14,187 nucleotides of DNA from Candidatus Sumerlaeota bacterium (GTDB lineage: Bacteria > CG03 > SLGR01), in contig SLGR01000201.1 of the NCBI GenBank assembly GCA_007136585.1, positions 1 through 14,187 of the forward strand, in the 5' to 3' direction. The notes under the pieces are model-generated. The model worked only from the letters and a program-made list of their open reading frames with translations. It did not search any database and was not told the DNA's origin. Below, piece by piece: positions 8,045 through 14,187 of this stretch. Every line of letters begins with the position of its first letter. The first letter of the stretch is position 1. Both the position numbers and the translations under genes were made by a program.

Positions 8045-8635
8045 CTATTTTCCGACCTCAAACCTGCAAAACCTGGAAACCTGTATATTCTCCCCGAGTT
8101 TAGCAACAACCTCCTGCACCATATCTCCCACGGTTTTCTTCTCTTCCCTTATGTAGGGCTGGTGGAGCAGACAGTTTTCGGAGTAAAATTTCCGCATCTT
8201 ACCGTCAATAATCTTATCAATGATGTTTTCCGGTTTACCCTCTTTGGAAAGTTGCTTTTTTATTATGGCCTTTTCCTGATCGAGGTCTTCCTCTTCCACA
8301 TCTTCCTTCTTTATCCACCGGGGATCGGTAGCTGCTATCTGCATTGCTATCTCGCTCACAAGATCGCAGAACTCGCCTGTCTTGGCCACAAAATCCGTCT
8401 CGCAGTTGACCTCCACAAGGACCCCGAGCTTATCTCCGGGATGTATGTAAGAGTAAACAAGCCCTTCCTTTGCCTCCCTCCCCGCTTTTTTGGCGGCGCG
8501 GGCCTTGCCCTTCTCCCTGAGTTTTATTACAGCTTTATCAATATCGTACTCAGTCTCCTGCAGGGCCCTTTTGCAGTCCATTATCCCCGCCCCCGTCATT
8601 TCCCTGAGTTTCTGTATCTGGTCCATCTGACTCAT
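8045..8635 (-). CDS. tsf: Elongation factor Ts, short form
   Basis: EF-Ts exchanges GDP for GTP on EF-Tu. The product is 196 residues, like the compact Thermus-type forms rather than the roughly 280-residue E. coli protein. It has the N-terminal UBA-like helix segment [19 protein letters not shown] (7-25), the EF-Tu-contacting [10 protein letters not shown] (76-85), and a single C-terminal half with [19 protein letters not shown] and RFCRFEVG. The frame is open upstream, but the ATG at 8635 (MSQMDQ) gives the family N-terminus and has a GGAGG about nine bases upstream. The first 86 bases, and this ribosome-binding site, lie inside the 3' end of rpsB in another frame, so tsf translation is probably coupled to rpsB. 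Confidence 0.96.
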   Translation of the reverse strand: MSQMDQIQKLREMTGAGIMDCKRALQETEYDIDKAVIKLREKGKARAAKKAGREAKEGLVYSYIHPGDKLGVLVEVNCETDFVAKTGEFCDLVSEIAMQIAATDPRWIKKEDVEEEDLDQEKAIIKKQLSKEGKPENIIDKIIDGKMRKFYSENCLLHQPYIREEKKTVGDMVQEVVAKLGENIQVSRFCRFEVGK

Positions 8636-9593
8636 CTTTTTTATCCTCCGCAACAATATCTGTCTTTTCCTTTTCAACCGGTTCTTTATCCTTCTTTACG
8701 GCCGCTTTCTTGACCTTTGCCCCGGATTGCTCATCCACCGGCTTTTTCTCTTTCACTGTATTTTCCGGAGCTTTTTCCTCTTTAACCGGCTCTTCATCCT
8801 TCTTCACAGCCGCTTTCTTAACCTTCGCCCCGGATTGCTCATCCTCATTTTGTTCCTCTTTCTTAGCATCTTCAGGAGATTTCTCCTTCTCAGGTGTACC
8901 CCCCTGGGCCCTGAGATTTTTACCTTCAAGGACAGCATCGCTCATTGCCGAGGCTATAAGCTTTATGGAACGCACGGCATCATCGTTTCCCGGTATAACG
9001 TAGTCAATACCGTCCGGATCGCAGTTGGTATCTACAAGGGCCACTATTGGGATCCCCAGCTTTCTGGCTTCGGAAACGGCGATCTCCTCCAGATCTATAT
9101 CAACCATAAAGACCACACCCGGAATCCCGTCCATATCCTTGATACCCCTCAGTCCCCGGTCAAGCCGGTACTTCTCCTTCATAAGCCGTGACTGCTCCTT
9201 CTTGGAAAGCTTCTCCATCTCTCCGCTCTCCTGGAGCATTTCCAGATCCTTGAGGCGGTCTATGCTCCGGGATATTGTCTCAAAGTTGGTAAGCATCCCC
9301 CCCCACCATCTGTAATTAACGTAATACATACCGCACCGACGGGCCTCTTCGGCCACTATATCGTTTCCCTGCCGTTTGGTGCATACAAACAGGACGTCCT
9401 CGCCCTCGGCTACCCGGTCCCGGATGAAATTATACGCTTCCCTTACTTTCTCCACTGTTTTCTCAAGGTTTATTATGTGTATCCTGTTCCTTGACGTGAA
9501 AATATAAGGATCCATCTTCGGGTTCCAGTCGCTGGTCTGGTGACCGAAGTGAACCCCGGTCTCAAGCAGCTGTTTCATTGTTACTATTGTCAT
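8550..9593 (-). CDS. rpsB: 30S ribosomal protein S2 with a long repeated charged C-terminal tail
   Basis: S2 sits on the back of the small subunit. Residues 1-230 are a typical S2 core: [56 protein letters not shown], the coiled-coil segment near 110-145, and [25 protein letters not shown]. Residues 231-347 form an extra tail of about 117 residues, rich in Lys, Glu and Asp, containing two near-identical 24-residue repeats (251-274 and 287-310). The last 28 codons overlap tsf in another frame. The acidic character continues through the overlap, which argues against a simple frameshift. The ATG at 9593 is preceded by GGAG at a 10-base spacing; an ATG seven bases upstream is followed at once by TGA and is not used. 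A strong promoter lies just upstream. Confidence 0.93.
   Translation of the reverse strand: MTIVTMKQLLETGVHFGHQTSDWNPKMDPYIFTSRNRIHIINLEKTVEKVREAYNFIRDRVAEGEDVLFVCTKRQGNDIVAEEARRCGMYYVNYRWWGGMLTNFETISRSIDRLKDLEMLQESGEMEKLSKKEQSRLMKEKYRLDRGLRGIKDMDGIPGVVFMVDIDLEEIAVSEARKLGIPIVALVDTNCDPDGIDYVIPGNDDAVRSIKLIASAMSDAVLEGKNLRAQGGTPEKEKSPEDAKKEEQNEDEQSGAKVKKAAVKKDEEPVKEEKAPENTVKEKKPVDEQSGAKVKKAAVKKDKEPVEKEKTDIVAEDKKDESDGPDTETQGNDGGGDNGLQKGPAGD
8664..8735 (-). repeat. In-gene direct repeat, copy 2 (rpsB tail)
   Basis: This encodes S2 residues 287-310, beginning [20 protein letters not shown]. It is the second copy of a 72-base unit found 108 bases (36 codons) away at 8772-8843. The proteins differ at only three of 24 positions (E/K swaps), while many DNA differences fall at third codon positions. 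That pattern suggests selection for the protein repeat. Confidence 0.85.
8772..8843 (-). repeat. In-gene direct repeat, copy 1 (rpsB tail)
   Basis: This encodes S2 residues 251-274, beginning [20 protein letters not shown]. It is the first copy of the 72-base unit repeated at 8664-8735. A 12-codon Lys/Glu/Pro spacer separates the two copies. Confidence 0.85.
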
Positions 9594-9631
9594 ATATACA
9601 TAGCTCCTTTCTCCTTTTTATCGGAAGGTGA

Positions 9632-9660
9632 ATTGTAGTAAATTTTATTTTTATATGCAA
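9632..9660 (-). promoter_or_regulatory. Sigma70-type promoter for the rpsB operon
   Basis: On the minus strand a -35 box TTGCAT (9660-9655) is followed after 17 bases by a -10 box TACAAT (9637-9632). The spacer is AT-rich. Transcription should start near 9625, giving a leader of about 30 bases before the rpsB ATG with AAAGGAG inside it. The box sits directly after the terminator of the preceding gene, marking a new transcription unit. Confidence 0.8.
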
Positions 9661-9695
9661 GAAAAGAGAGCCCGCCCCTTCCGCAAGCGGAGGCG
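9661..9695 (-). terminator. Intrinsic terminator after the lipoprotein gene
   Basis: On the minus strand an outer CGCC/GGCG stem (9695-9692 with 9676-9673) encloses an inner TCCG/CGGA stem capped by a CTTG tetraloop (9691-9680), with a three-base bulge between. It is followed by GGCTCTCTTTTC, a short T-rich run. It lies about 57 bases after the lipoprotein stop codon and just before the rpsB promoter. The T-run is interrupted, so efficiency is uncertain. Confidence 0.55.
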
Positions 9696-9751
9696 CATAC
9701 CGCACCGGAGGCGCGAAAAGAAGTCAGTTTCAGAGGTTTTAGCAGCTTCTG

Positions 9752-10525
9752 TCAGTAGGATTCAAGCAGGGTTTCGGCATCCCGGCCGTAATCGGTCAGG
9801 GAAGCGGTAAAGACTTCCTTCTCCGGTGAGGTGTACCTGTACCTGATCACTCCCCCTGGGACTGTCTCGCTCAGCCAGAGCTCGATCTCTCCCCTTTCGG
9901 GTATCCCGTACCTTATGTGCCTGGCGGTAAAACTGCCGGCGGGCACGTTTATATCAACCTCACCCACAGAAGCGGCCTCCAGGGATTCCGGCGTTATCCG
10001 GAGAGGCGCCGCATAACCGTAAGTACCTTCAGTAACCGGAACCTCAAAAGGCTCTTCGGGACCCATTTTGGCCCGGAGACGCCTTACTGAAAAATCAGGC
10101 TCGGCTATAAGGGCCTCATAAATAATCGCATCATCATCCGGCGGGTCCAGGGAGAGACGCCACCAGGAGATCTCCTCCTCCGCCTCTTTGAGAAACGCCA
10201 GTTCCGTCTCTAGATCAGGTATCTCGGAGGCATCGCAAAACTCCCATTTTGTCCACTGGCCGGGTTCAAACTCCCGCTGCCAGGGCCATACCCCACCCAC
10301 CGAGAATTTATAACTGAACAGAGCCTGCGACATCTGAAGAGCCACGCTCCGCCGGGCCCTATCTGCATGAGAGAGGTCCTCCCTCTCAGGCTCTTCCGCA
10401 TCCCGGGGTTCTTCCATAAAAGAGGCAATATCAATATCACCTAAACCTGGTGACGGAATACGGGTCCCGCATCCGGAAACAAGCATTACTGAGACAATCA
10501 ATATTGACGGTAAAAAATTTCTCAT
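9752..10525 (-). CDS. Putative lipoprotein of unknown function
   Basis: The 257-residue product starts with a short basic N-terminus, a hydrophobic stretch and a lipobox LVSGC, with the lipidated cysteine at residue 19. It is therefore probably anchored in a membrane by signal peptidase II processing. The mature protein is acidic near its start (EEPRDAEEPEREDL). Its C-terminal half reads VPAGSFTARHIRY (roughly 196-208), then IELWLSETVPGGVIRYRY and TASLTDYG. That VPAG-F-(A/K)-x-(R/K) ... W-x-S-x-x-VPGG ... L-x-x-YG pattern recurs in uncharacterised exported beta-rich bacterial proteins; I cannot name a function. The ATG has an AAGGAG six bases upstream. It begins 65 bases after the upstream exported-protein gene and is probably cotranscribed with it. 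Confidence 0.85.
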   Translation of the reverse strand: MRNFLPSILIVSVMLVSGCGTRIPSPGLGDIDIASFMEEPRDAEEPEREDLSHADRARRSVALQMSQALFSYKFSVGGVWPWQREFEPGQWTKWEFCDASEIPDLETELAFLKEAEEEISWWRLSLDPPDDDAIIYEALIAEPDFSVRRLRAKMGPEEPFEVPVTEGTYGYAAPLRITPESLEAASVGEVDINVPAGSFTARHIRYGIPERGEIELWLSETVPGGVIRYRYTSPEKEVFTASLTDYGRDAETLLESY

Positions 10526-10590
10526 TTTAAACTCCTTCCTAATTTATTTCAAAGAAACAGAACTCGCAGATTCAACCCCTCAGGCAGCCT

Positions 10591-11544
10591 TTATTTTACA
10601 GTTTGAACCGGAAATACAGCCGAAATTCTTATGCTCTCAGGGCCGGGTACTATTTTAATCCCTGAGAGTATTTTGTCAAACTCTTCGTTCCCCTCAGCGG
10701 ATATCATAAAAAAAGCCTTCAGACCGTTTAGCAGGGAACCCAGTTCCCTGTTTGCCTTCTCATCCGGACGGTACCCTGTAAGAATAACCCTGATATCTTC
10801 ATCCTCATAATATTCCGCGAAAACGCTGATAAGTTCAATACCTTCCACTCCTTTAAGTACGGGATGACCCCTGAAAAGCCCTTCTGCGCCGAACTTCTCC
10901 GATAGGACAGCCCCCCGGAGAAACATATTCTCGCCTGGAGTATCAATTATTTTAATTATCCGGCTATCCGGACTCAAAGGTTCCGCGATTTTCTTTGAAA
11001 CCCTTAGAACGGACTCAACTCCGTTTCTGTTTCCTATAACAACATTATTTTTATCGGGAAAAGAAACCCAGACAGGCTCGTCACCTTCTCTGGGTATTAT
11101 CCTGTAAGCGGGGGTCCCTTCAATTTCTTCAGGAAAAACCTCCGCTCCTTCGCCCGACGCGGCCTCTTCAAGGAAACCGGAGAACTTCTCCCTTGTATAT
11201 TTAAGGTTTACAACCGCACCGCCCATACCCTCTTCATCTTCGGGTACACCTCCAAAAAAAACAGCGTAGTTTACCCCCCCGGGGATATTCAGGCCGACTT
11301 TTTCAGCATATTCATAAAACCTGCTGAAATCAGTCTCTTCTCCGGGGAAGAGATCTGTTTCAGGAAAGGCGGGGCCGGGGACCCTGTTTTCCAGAAGAAA
11401 TACCGCTGCGGCTTCCCGGGGAATGAACCTGAACATCCCCTTGCCGGATAAACGGGTCCCCTCATCCGGACTGGAAAAAATTTCTCCGGGGAACATCATC
11501 AGGAAAAGCGTGAAAATGATAAGTTTTCTTTTTCTCATGTTCAT
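10591..11544 (-). CDS. Exported protein of unknown function
   Basis: The 317-residue product has a Sec-type signal: MNMRKRK, a hydrophobic core IIFTLFLMMF, and likely cleavage near residues 23-26 (EIFSS). The mature part has the run IPREAAAVFLLENR, FYEYAEKVGLNI, YAVFFGGVP, then YTREKFSGFLEE, GTPAYRI, VSFPDKNNVVIGNRNGVESVL and a later VRVIL-like beta segment (DIRVILTGYRPDEKANRELG). This order (a self-describing beta strand, a helix, a tyrosine-rich YRI segment, then 'd-x-x-x-v-x-G-x-x-x-x-v-x-x-v-L') is reminiscent of secreted hypothetical proteins of Acidobacteria and Planctomycetes. I know no function for them. There are no cysteines after the signal. A near-consensus promoter lies only about 11 bases before the ATG. 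Confidence 0.85.
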   Translation of the reverse strand: MNMRKRKLIIFTLFLMMFPGEIFSSPDEGTRLSGKGMFRFIPREAAAVFLLENRVPGPAFPETDLFPGEETDFSRFYEYAEKVGLNIPGGVNYAVFFGGVPEDEEGMGGAVVNLKYTREKFSGFLEEAASGEGAEVFPEEIEGTPAYRIIPREGDEPVWVSFPDKNNVVIGNRNGVESVLRVSKKIAEPLSPDSRIIKIIDTPGENMFLRGAVLSEKFGAEGLFRGHPVLKGVEGIELISVFAEYYEDEDIRVILTGYRPDEKANRELGSLLNGLKAFFMISAEGNEEFDKILSGIKIVPGPESIRISAVFPVQTVK

Positions 11545-11561
11545 AAATTTACCTAAGATAA

Positions 11562-11590
11562 ATTATATTCCCGGGTGAGTTAAAAGTCAA
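11562..11590 (-). promoter_or_regulatory. Near-consensus promoter for the exported-protein/lipoprotein unit
   Basis: On the minus strand TTGACT (11590-11585) and TATAAT (11567-11562) are separated by exactly 17 bases. The predicted start of transcription, near 11555, leaves a leader of only about 11 bases before the ATG at 11544. The weak AGG ribosome site therefore lies at the very 5' end of the transcript. Confidence 0.8.
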
Positions 11591-11595
11591 AGGCA

Positions 11596-11627
11596 CGGGC
11601 GGTCGCCAGCGCGGGAGATACCGCCTG
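11596..11627. promoter_or_regulatory. Inverted repeat between divergent promoters, possible operator
   Basis: CGGGCGGT (11596-11603) and ACCGCCTG (11620-11627) form an inverted repeat with seven of eight positions matching and a 16-base centre. It lies in the 41-base space between the -35 boxes of two divergent promoters, a suitable place for a shared regulator. No regulator gene is in the window, so this is inference from position and symmetry. Confidence 0.4.
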
Positions 11628-11631
11628 AAAC

Positions 11632-11659
11632 TTGACAGTTTATTTAAGATATTTAGAAT
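11632..11659 (+). promoter_or_regulatory. Promoter for the SPS-PfkB fusion gene
   Basis: A perfect -35 TTGACA (11632-11637) is followed after 16 bases by TAGAAT (11654-11659). Transcription should start near 11666, giving a leader of about 37 bases that contains AGGAG (11688-11692), 10 bases before the ATG at 11703. Confidence 0.7.
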
Positions 11660-11702
11660 TGAGCATAAATTTATCTGTTTGGTAATCAGGAGAAATAAAT
11701 AT

Positions 11703-14135
11703 ATGCTTATATCATTTTTAAACCCCCAGGGGAATTTCGACAGGCACGACAGCAGATGGGTGACCCATCCGGATTTCGGAGGACAGCTTGTTTATGTAAA
11801 AGAACTGGCCATAGCCATGGCCCGTATGGGGTACCGCGTGGATATAGTTACCCGGCGTATAAGTGATCCCGAATGGCCGGAGTTCTCCTCAGAGTTCGAT
11901 ACCTACGAAGGCGTGGAGAATATGCGTATAGTCCGACTGGACTTCGGACCCGAAAAGTTCCTTGACAAGGAAGAACTCTGGGCGCACCTTATTCCGGGTT
12001 ACGTAGAGCAACTTATAGAGTTCTACAAGAAGGAAGGACAGATGCCCGATGCTCTCACAGCCCACTATGGAGACGGGGGCCTTGCAGCCGCTTACCTCAA
12101 GGAAAAAACAGGGATCCCCTATACATTTACCGCCCATTCCCTCGGAGCACAGAAAATGGATAAGCTCGGGGTAACCAGCAGTAACGCCTCCCAGCTTGAT
12201 AAGAGATACAACTTCTCCCTTAGGCTTCTTGCCGAAAGGGTCAGCGTAAATAAAGCCGACAGGATCATAACAAGCACCAGGCAGGAGAGGTTCAGCCAGT
12301 ACACGCATACAGCCTACCAGGAAGCTGTTTTCGCGGATAACGACGAAAAATTTTCGGTTATACCTCCGGGCGTATCCTTAAGGGTTTTTGACAAAAACAT
12401 AAAACCGGATCCGGAGCTCGCAAAGGAGTTCAGCAGGCTCCTGAAAAGAGATCTGTCTCCCAACAGGGTTAATCTTCCCTCGGTAATCTCCTCCAGCCGC
12501 CTTGACCCCAAGAAAAACATACAGGGGATAGTAAAGGCGTTCGGGGAGAGTCATACCCTGCAGGATGAGGCCAACCTTGTAATAGTAACCAGAGGGTTTC
12601 AGAACCCCCTTAAACAGCGGAAGAAGTTACCAAAAACCAGGGAAGGGGCTGTCCTCCAGGAACTGATTTCTCTTATTGATACTTACGGTCTCAGGGGCAA
12701 GGTATCCATGATCTCTATAGAAAAACAGGAACGGCTGGCCCAATTTTACCGTTTTCTTTCTGATAAAAGGTCCGTCTTCTGCCTGGCTGCTCTGTACGAG
12801 CCGTTCGGGCTGGCCCCTCTTGAAGCAATGGCCTGCGGGCTTCCTGCGGTGGTAACCAAGTTCGGGGGACCGGCGGAGAGCCTGCGGGAAGGAGACAGGG
12901 AGTTCGGTATCCTGGTAGACCCCAATAACCCCGGCGAGCTGGCGGGGGCCCTTCATTCTCTGGCAAGTTCTCCGAGCACCTGGGAGTCCTACTCCATCAG
13001 GGGGTACCAGAGGGTGCTTGAAAGATTTACCTGGGAAAAAACTGCTCTTTCATATATGAATGTAATAAACGAGATTACCTCCGGGAAAAAAGAAGAGAGT
13101 CTTTTTGATATAAAAATTCATCCTTATTTCCTTGACCCCGAAAAAACCGATCCGCCCGGTCCTGAAGCTCTTAAAGAACTATACCTGCGGCTGAATATAC
13201 TATGCGCCGGGGAAACCGTAATTGACTTCATTTCCAAAAAGAAGACAAACTCCCTTATAGACGCTGAAGACTTCTCCAGGTACCTGGGGGGAAATCCGGC
13301 TAACGTAGCGGTATATGCTTCAAAACTCAGTAAAAAAGTCGCGCTCCTTACAAAACTTGGCAAAGGTCATTTTGCCTCTTTCATTGAGGCAGAGCTCAAT
13401 AAGTACGGGGTAAATACAGAGTATATAAGATACACGGATAAAGATGATACATCCGTGGCTTTCCTATCTCATACTCCTACGGAACCGGATTTTCAGAGTA
13501 TGCACTCCGCCGACAGAAAAATAAGCATAAAGGATGTGACAACTGAGATGGTTGAACGGGCTGATATGGTATATACTTCTCTTTCCTCCCTGGTGGAAGA
13601 ACCGTCCCGGTCCGCGGTAAGAAAAGTGCTGAGAATCGCAAAAAGGACAGGAAAGATAACCGCCCTGGATCCCAACTTCCACCCCAAGATATGGACTGAC
13701 CGCGAGGAGGGCCTGGAAATCCTCGCCCAAATTTGCGACGGTGTAACCATAGTTAACCCCTCTCTCGGAGACGCCCGCCATATCTTTGACTATAATATGC
13801 CGGAAGAGGAACTTACGGAACTCTGCATAAATACTTTCCATAACTGGGGAGCAGGAACCGTTGTTATGACAGCCGGGGGAAGGTATGTTCTTGTCGCCGA
13901 ATACGGAAAGGAGGTCATAAAAGTTGAAGACCTTCCTCCTGTGGATATAGTTGACTCCACCGGAGGTGGGCGGGCCTTTATGTCAGGTTTTCTTGTAGGA
14001 TACCACGACTCCCTCCCCTACAGTAAATGCGTTCTGCTCGGACACCACGTGGCATCCCTGGCGCTTCAGTCTATCGGGCCTTTCCCGAGACATATATCCA
14101 GAAAAGAGATATACGAAAAAATACTTGAAATGTAA
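11703..14135 (+). CDS. sps: Sucrose-phosphate synthase fused to a degenerate PfkB sugar-kinase domain
   Basis: The 810-residue product has two parts. Residues 1-460 are a GT4 glycosyltransferase of the SPS type, which joins UDP-glucose and fructose 6-phosphate into sucrose 6-phosphate. Landmarks are FLNPQGNFD, HPDFGGQLVYVKELA (22-36), TAHYGDGGLA, FTAHSLGAQKM, SSRLDPKKN (R266, K270) and the E-x7-E motif EPFGLAPLE (366-374). The wording resembles, from memory, the Halothermothrix orenii enzyme. After a linker, residues 495-810 form a PfkB domain: CAGETVIDFI, GGNPANVAVYA (529-539), ALDPNFHPKIW. However, the GAGD catalytic motif reads GGGR (DSTGGGRAF, 751-759) and NxxE reads SLGD (687-690), so kinase activity is doubtful. 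The ATG at 11703 has AGGAG upstream; a TTG at 11679 would place that site inside the gene. No phosphatase domain is fused. Confidence 0.9.
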   Translation: MLISFLNPQGNFDRHDSRWVTHPDFGGQLVYVKELAIAMARMGYRVDIVTRRISDPEWPEFSSEFDTYEGVENMRIVRLDFGPEKFLDKEELWAHLIPGYVEQLIEFYKKEGQMPDALTAHYGDGGLAAAYLKEKTGIPYTFTAHSLGAQKMDKLGVTSSNASQLDKRYNFSLRLLAERVSVNKADRIITSTRQERFSQYTHTAYQEAVFADNDEKFSVIPPGVSLRVFDKNIKPDPELAKEFSRLLKRDLSPNRVNLPSVISSSRLDPKKNIQGIVKAFGESHTLQDEANLVIVTRGFQNPLKQRKKLPKTREGAVLQELISLIDTYGLRGKVSMISIEKQERLAQFYRFLSDKRSVFCLAALYEPFGLAPLEAMACGLPAVVTKFGGPAESLREGDREFGILVDPNNPGELAGALHSLASSPSTWESYSIRGYQRVLERFTWEKTALSYMNVINEITSGKKEESLFDIKIHPYFLDPEKTDPPGPEALKELYLRLNILCAGETVIDFISKKKTNSLIDAEDFSRYLGGNPANVAVYASKLSKKVALLTKLGKGHFASFIEAELNKYGVNTEYIRYTDKDDTSVAFLSHTPTEPDFQSMHSADRKISIKDVTTEMVERADMVYTSLSSLVEEPSRSAVRKVLRIAKRTGKITALDPNFHPKIWTDREEGLEILAQICDGVTIVNPSLGDARHIFDYNMPEEELTELCINTFHNWGAGTVVMTAGGRYVLVAEYGKEVIKVEDLPPVDIVDSTGGGRAFMSGFLVGYHDSLPYSKCVLLGHHVASLALQSIGPFPRHISRKEIYEKILEM

Positions 14136-14144
14136 TTATCCGTT

Positions 14145-14187
14145 ATGAACAGAAAAACTGAAAAACCTGTCCCGAAAACGCTTAAAA
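14145..14187 (+). CDS. Possible start of a downstream gene (partial)
   Basis: An ATG 9 bases after the SPS-PfkB stop opens a frame of 14 codons (MNRKTEKPVPKTLK) that runs off the right edge. The close spacing suggests a second gene in the same operon, but no clear Shine-Dalgarno is visible and the fragment is too short to identify. A sucrose-phosphate phosphatase or other sugar enzyme would fit the context; nothing in these residues shows it. Confidence 0.4.
   Translation, partial: MNRKTEKPVPKTLK

Noticed and set aside
8636-8677. Upstream start for tsf giving MKRKRQ at the N-terminus
   Set aside because: EF-Ts proteins start close to the [11 protein letters not shown] segment, and the GGAGG is placed for the ATG at 8635.
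8162-8713. A 183-codon open frame on the plus strand, antisense to tsf and the rpsB tail
   Set aside because: It lies opposite two well-supported genes, has no ribosome site or recognisable protein features, and its hydrophobic composition is the expected mirror of Lys/Glu-rich coding sequence.
10526-10590. Possible separate promoter or terminator between the exported protein and lipoprotein genes
   Set aside because: Only weak boxes (TTGAAT with no good -10) and no convincing stem followed by Ts were seen; cotranscription is simpler.
11679-11702. TTG start eight codons upstream in the SPS gene
   Set aside because: The AGGAG ribosome site would lie inside the coding region, and SPS proteins begin near the MLISFLNPQG segment.

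Overview
The window carries a dense bacterial chromosomal block. From right to left on the minus strand it holds rpsB, tsf, pyrH, frr, uppS, cdsA, dxr, rseP, ispG, proS and the start of a yifB/comM-type gene. Upstream of rpsB on the same strand lie two uncharacterised exported proteins. A divergent plus-strand gene encodes a sucrose-phosphate synthase fused to a PfkB-family sugar-kinase domain, followed by the start of one further possible gene. No RNA genes, insertion sequences, CRISPR arrays or phage genes were seen, and no gap without a gene exceeds about 160 bases.

The gene set and the Shine-Dalgarno/sigma70-type signals show a bacterium with the MEP isoprenoid pathway and a lipoprotein pathway. 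The rpsB-tsf-pyrH-frr-uppS-cdsA-dxr-rseP order is a conserved bacterial arrangement; here it continues directly into ispG and proS. GC content looks moderate (around 50%), and AUA and AGG codons are used freely even in rpsB. The SPS half resembles, from memory, the Halothermothrix orenii enzyme. I cannot assign a phylum; an uncultured lineage such as Omnitrophota or Elusimicrobiota is only a guess.

Region 1 (1-9593, minus strand) is one probable operon driven by a good promoter just upstream of rpsB (TTGCAT-17-TACAAT). Genes abut or overlap by 4 bases (cdsA/dxr, dxr/rseP, rseP/ispG). It links translation (S2, EF-Ts, RRF, ProRS), UMP synthesis, isoprenoid precursors (Dxr, IspG), the undecaprenyl carrier (UppS), phospholipid precursors (CdsA) and a site-2 protease (RseP). 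Two departures stand out. The S2 protein has a long repeated Lys/Glu tail whose coding sequence runs 86 bases into tsf. The uppS-cdsA gap holds a terminator-shaped hairpin that faces the opposite way to the operon.

Region 2 (9594-11590, minus strand) holds a two-gene unit for a signal-peptide protein and a lipoprotein. It has its own near-consensus promoter (TTGACT-17-TATAAT) and ends in a hairpin terminator just before the rpsB promoter.

Region 3 (11591-14187, plus strand) holds the SPS-PfkB fusion, transcribed divergently from a TTGACA-16-TAGAAT promoter. The glycosyltransferase half keeps its expected catalytic motifs. The kinase half keeps the sugar-binding signatures but has lost the GAGD catalytic aspartate (GGGR instead) and the NxxE motif. 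This suggests a pseudokinase or sugar-sensing domain attached to a sucrose-synthesis enzyme, the most unusual item in the window.
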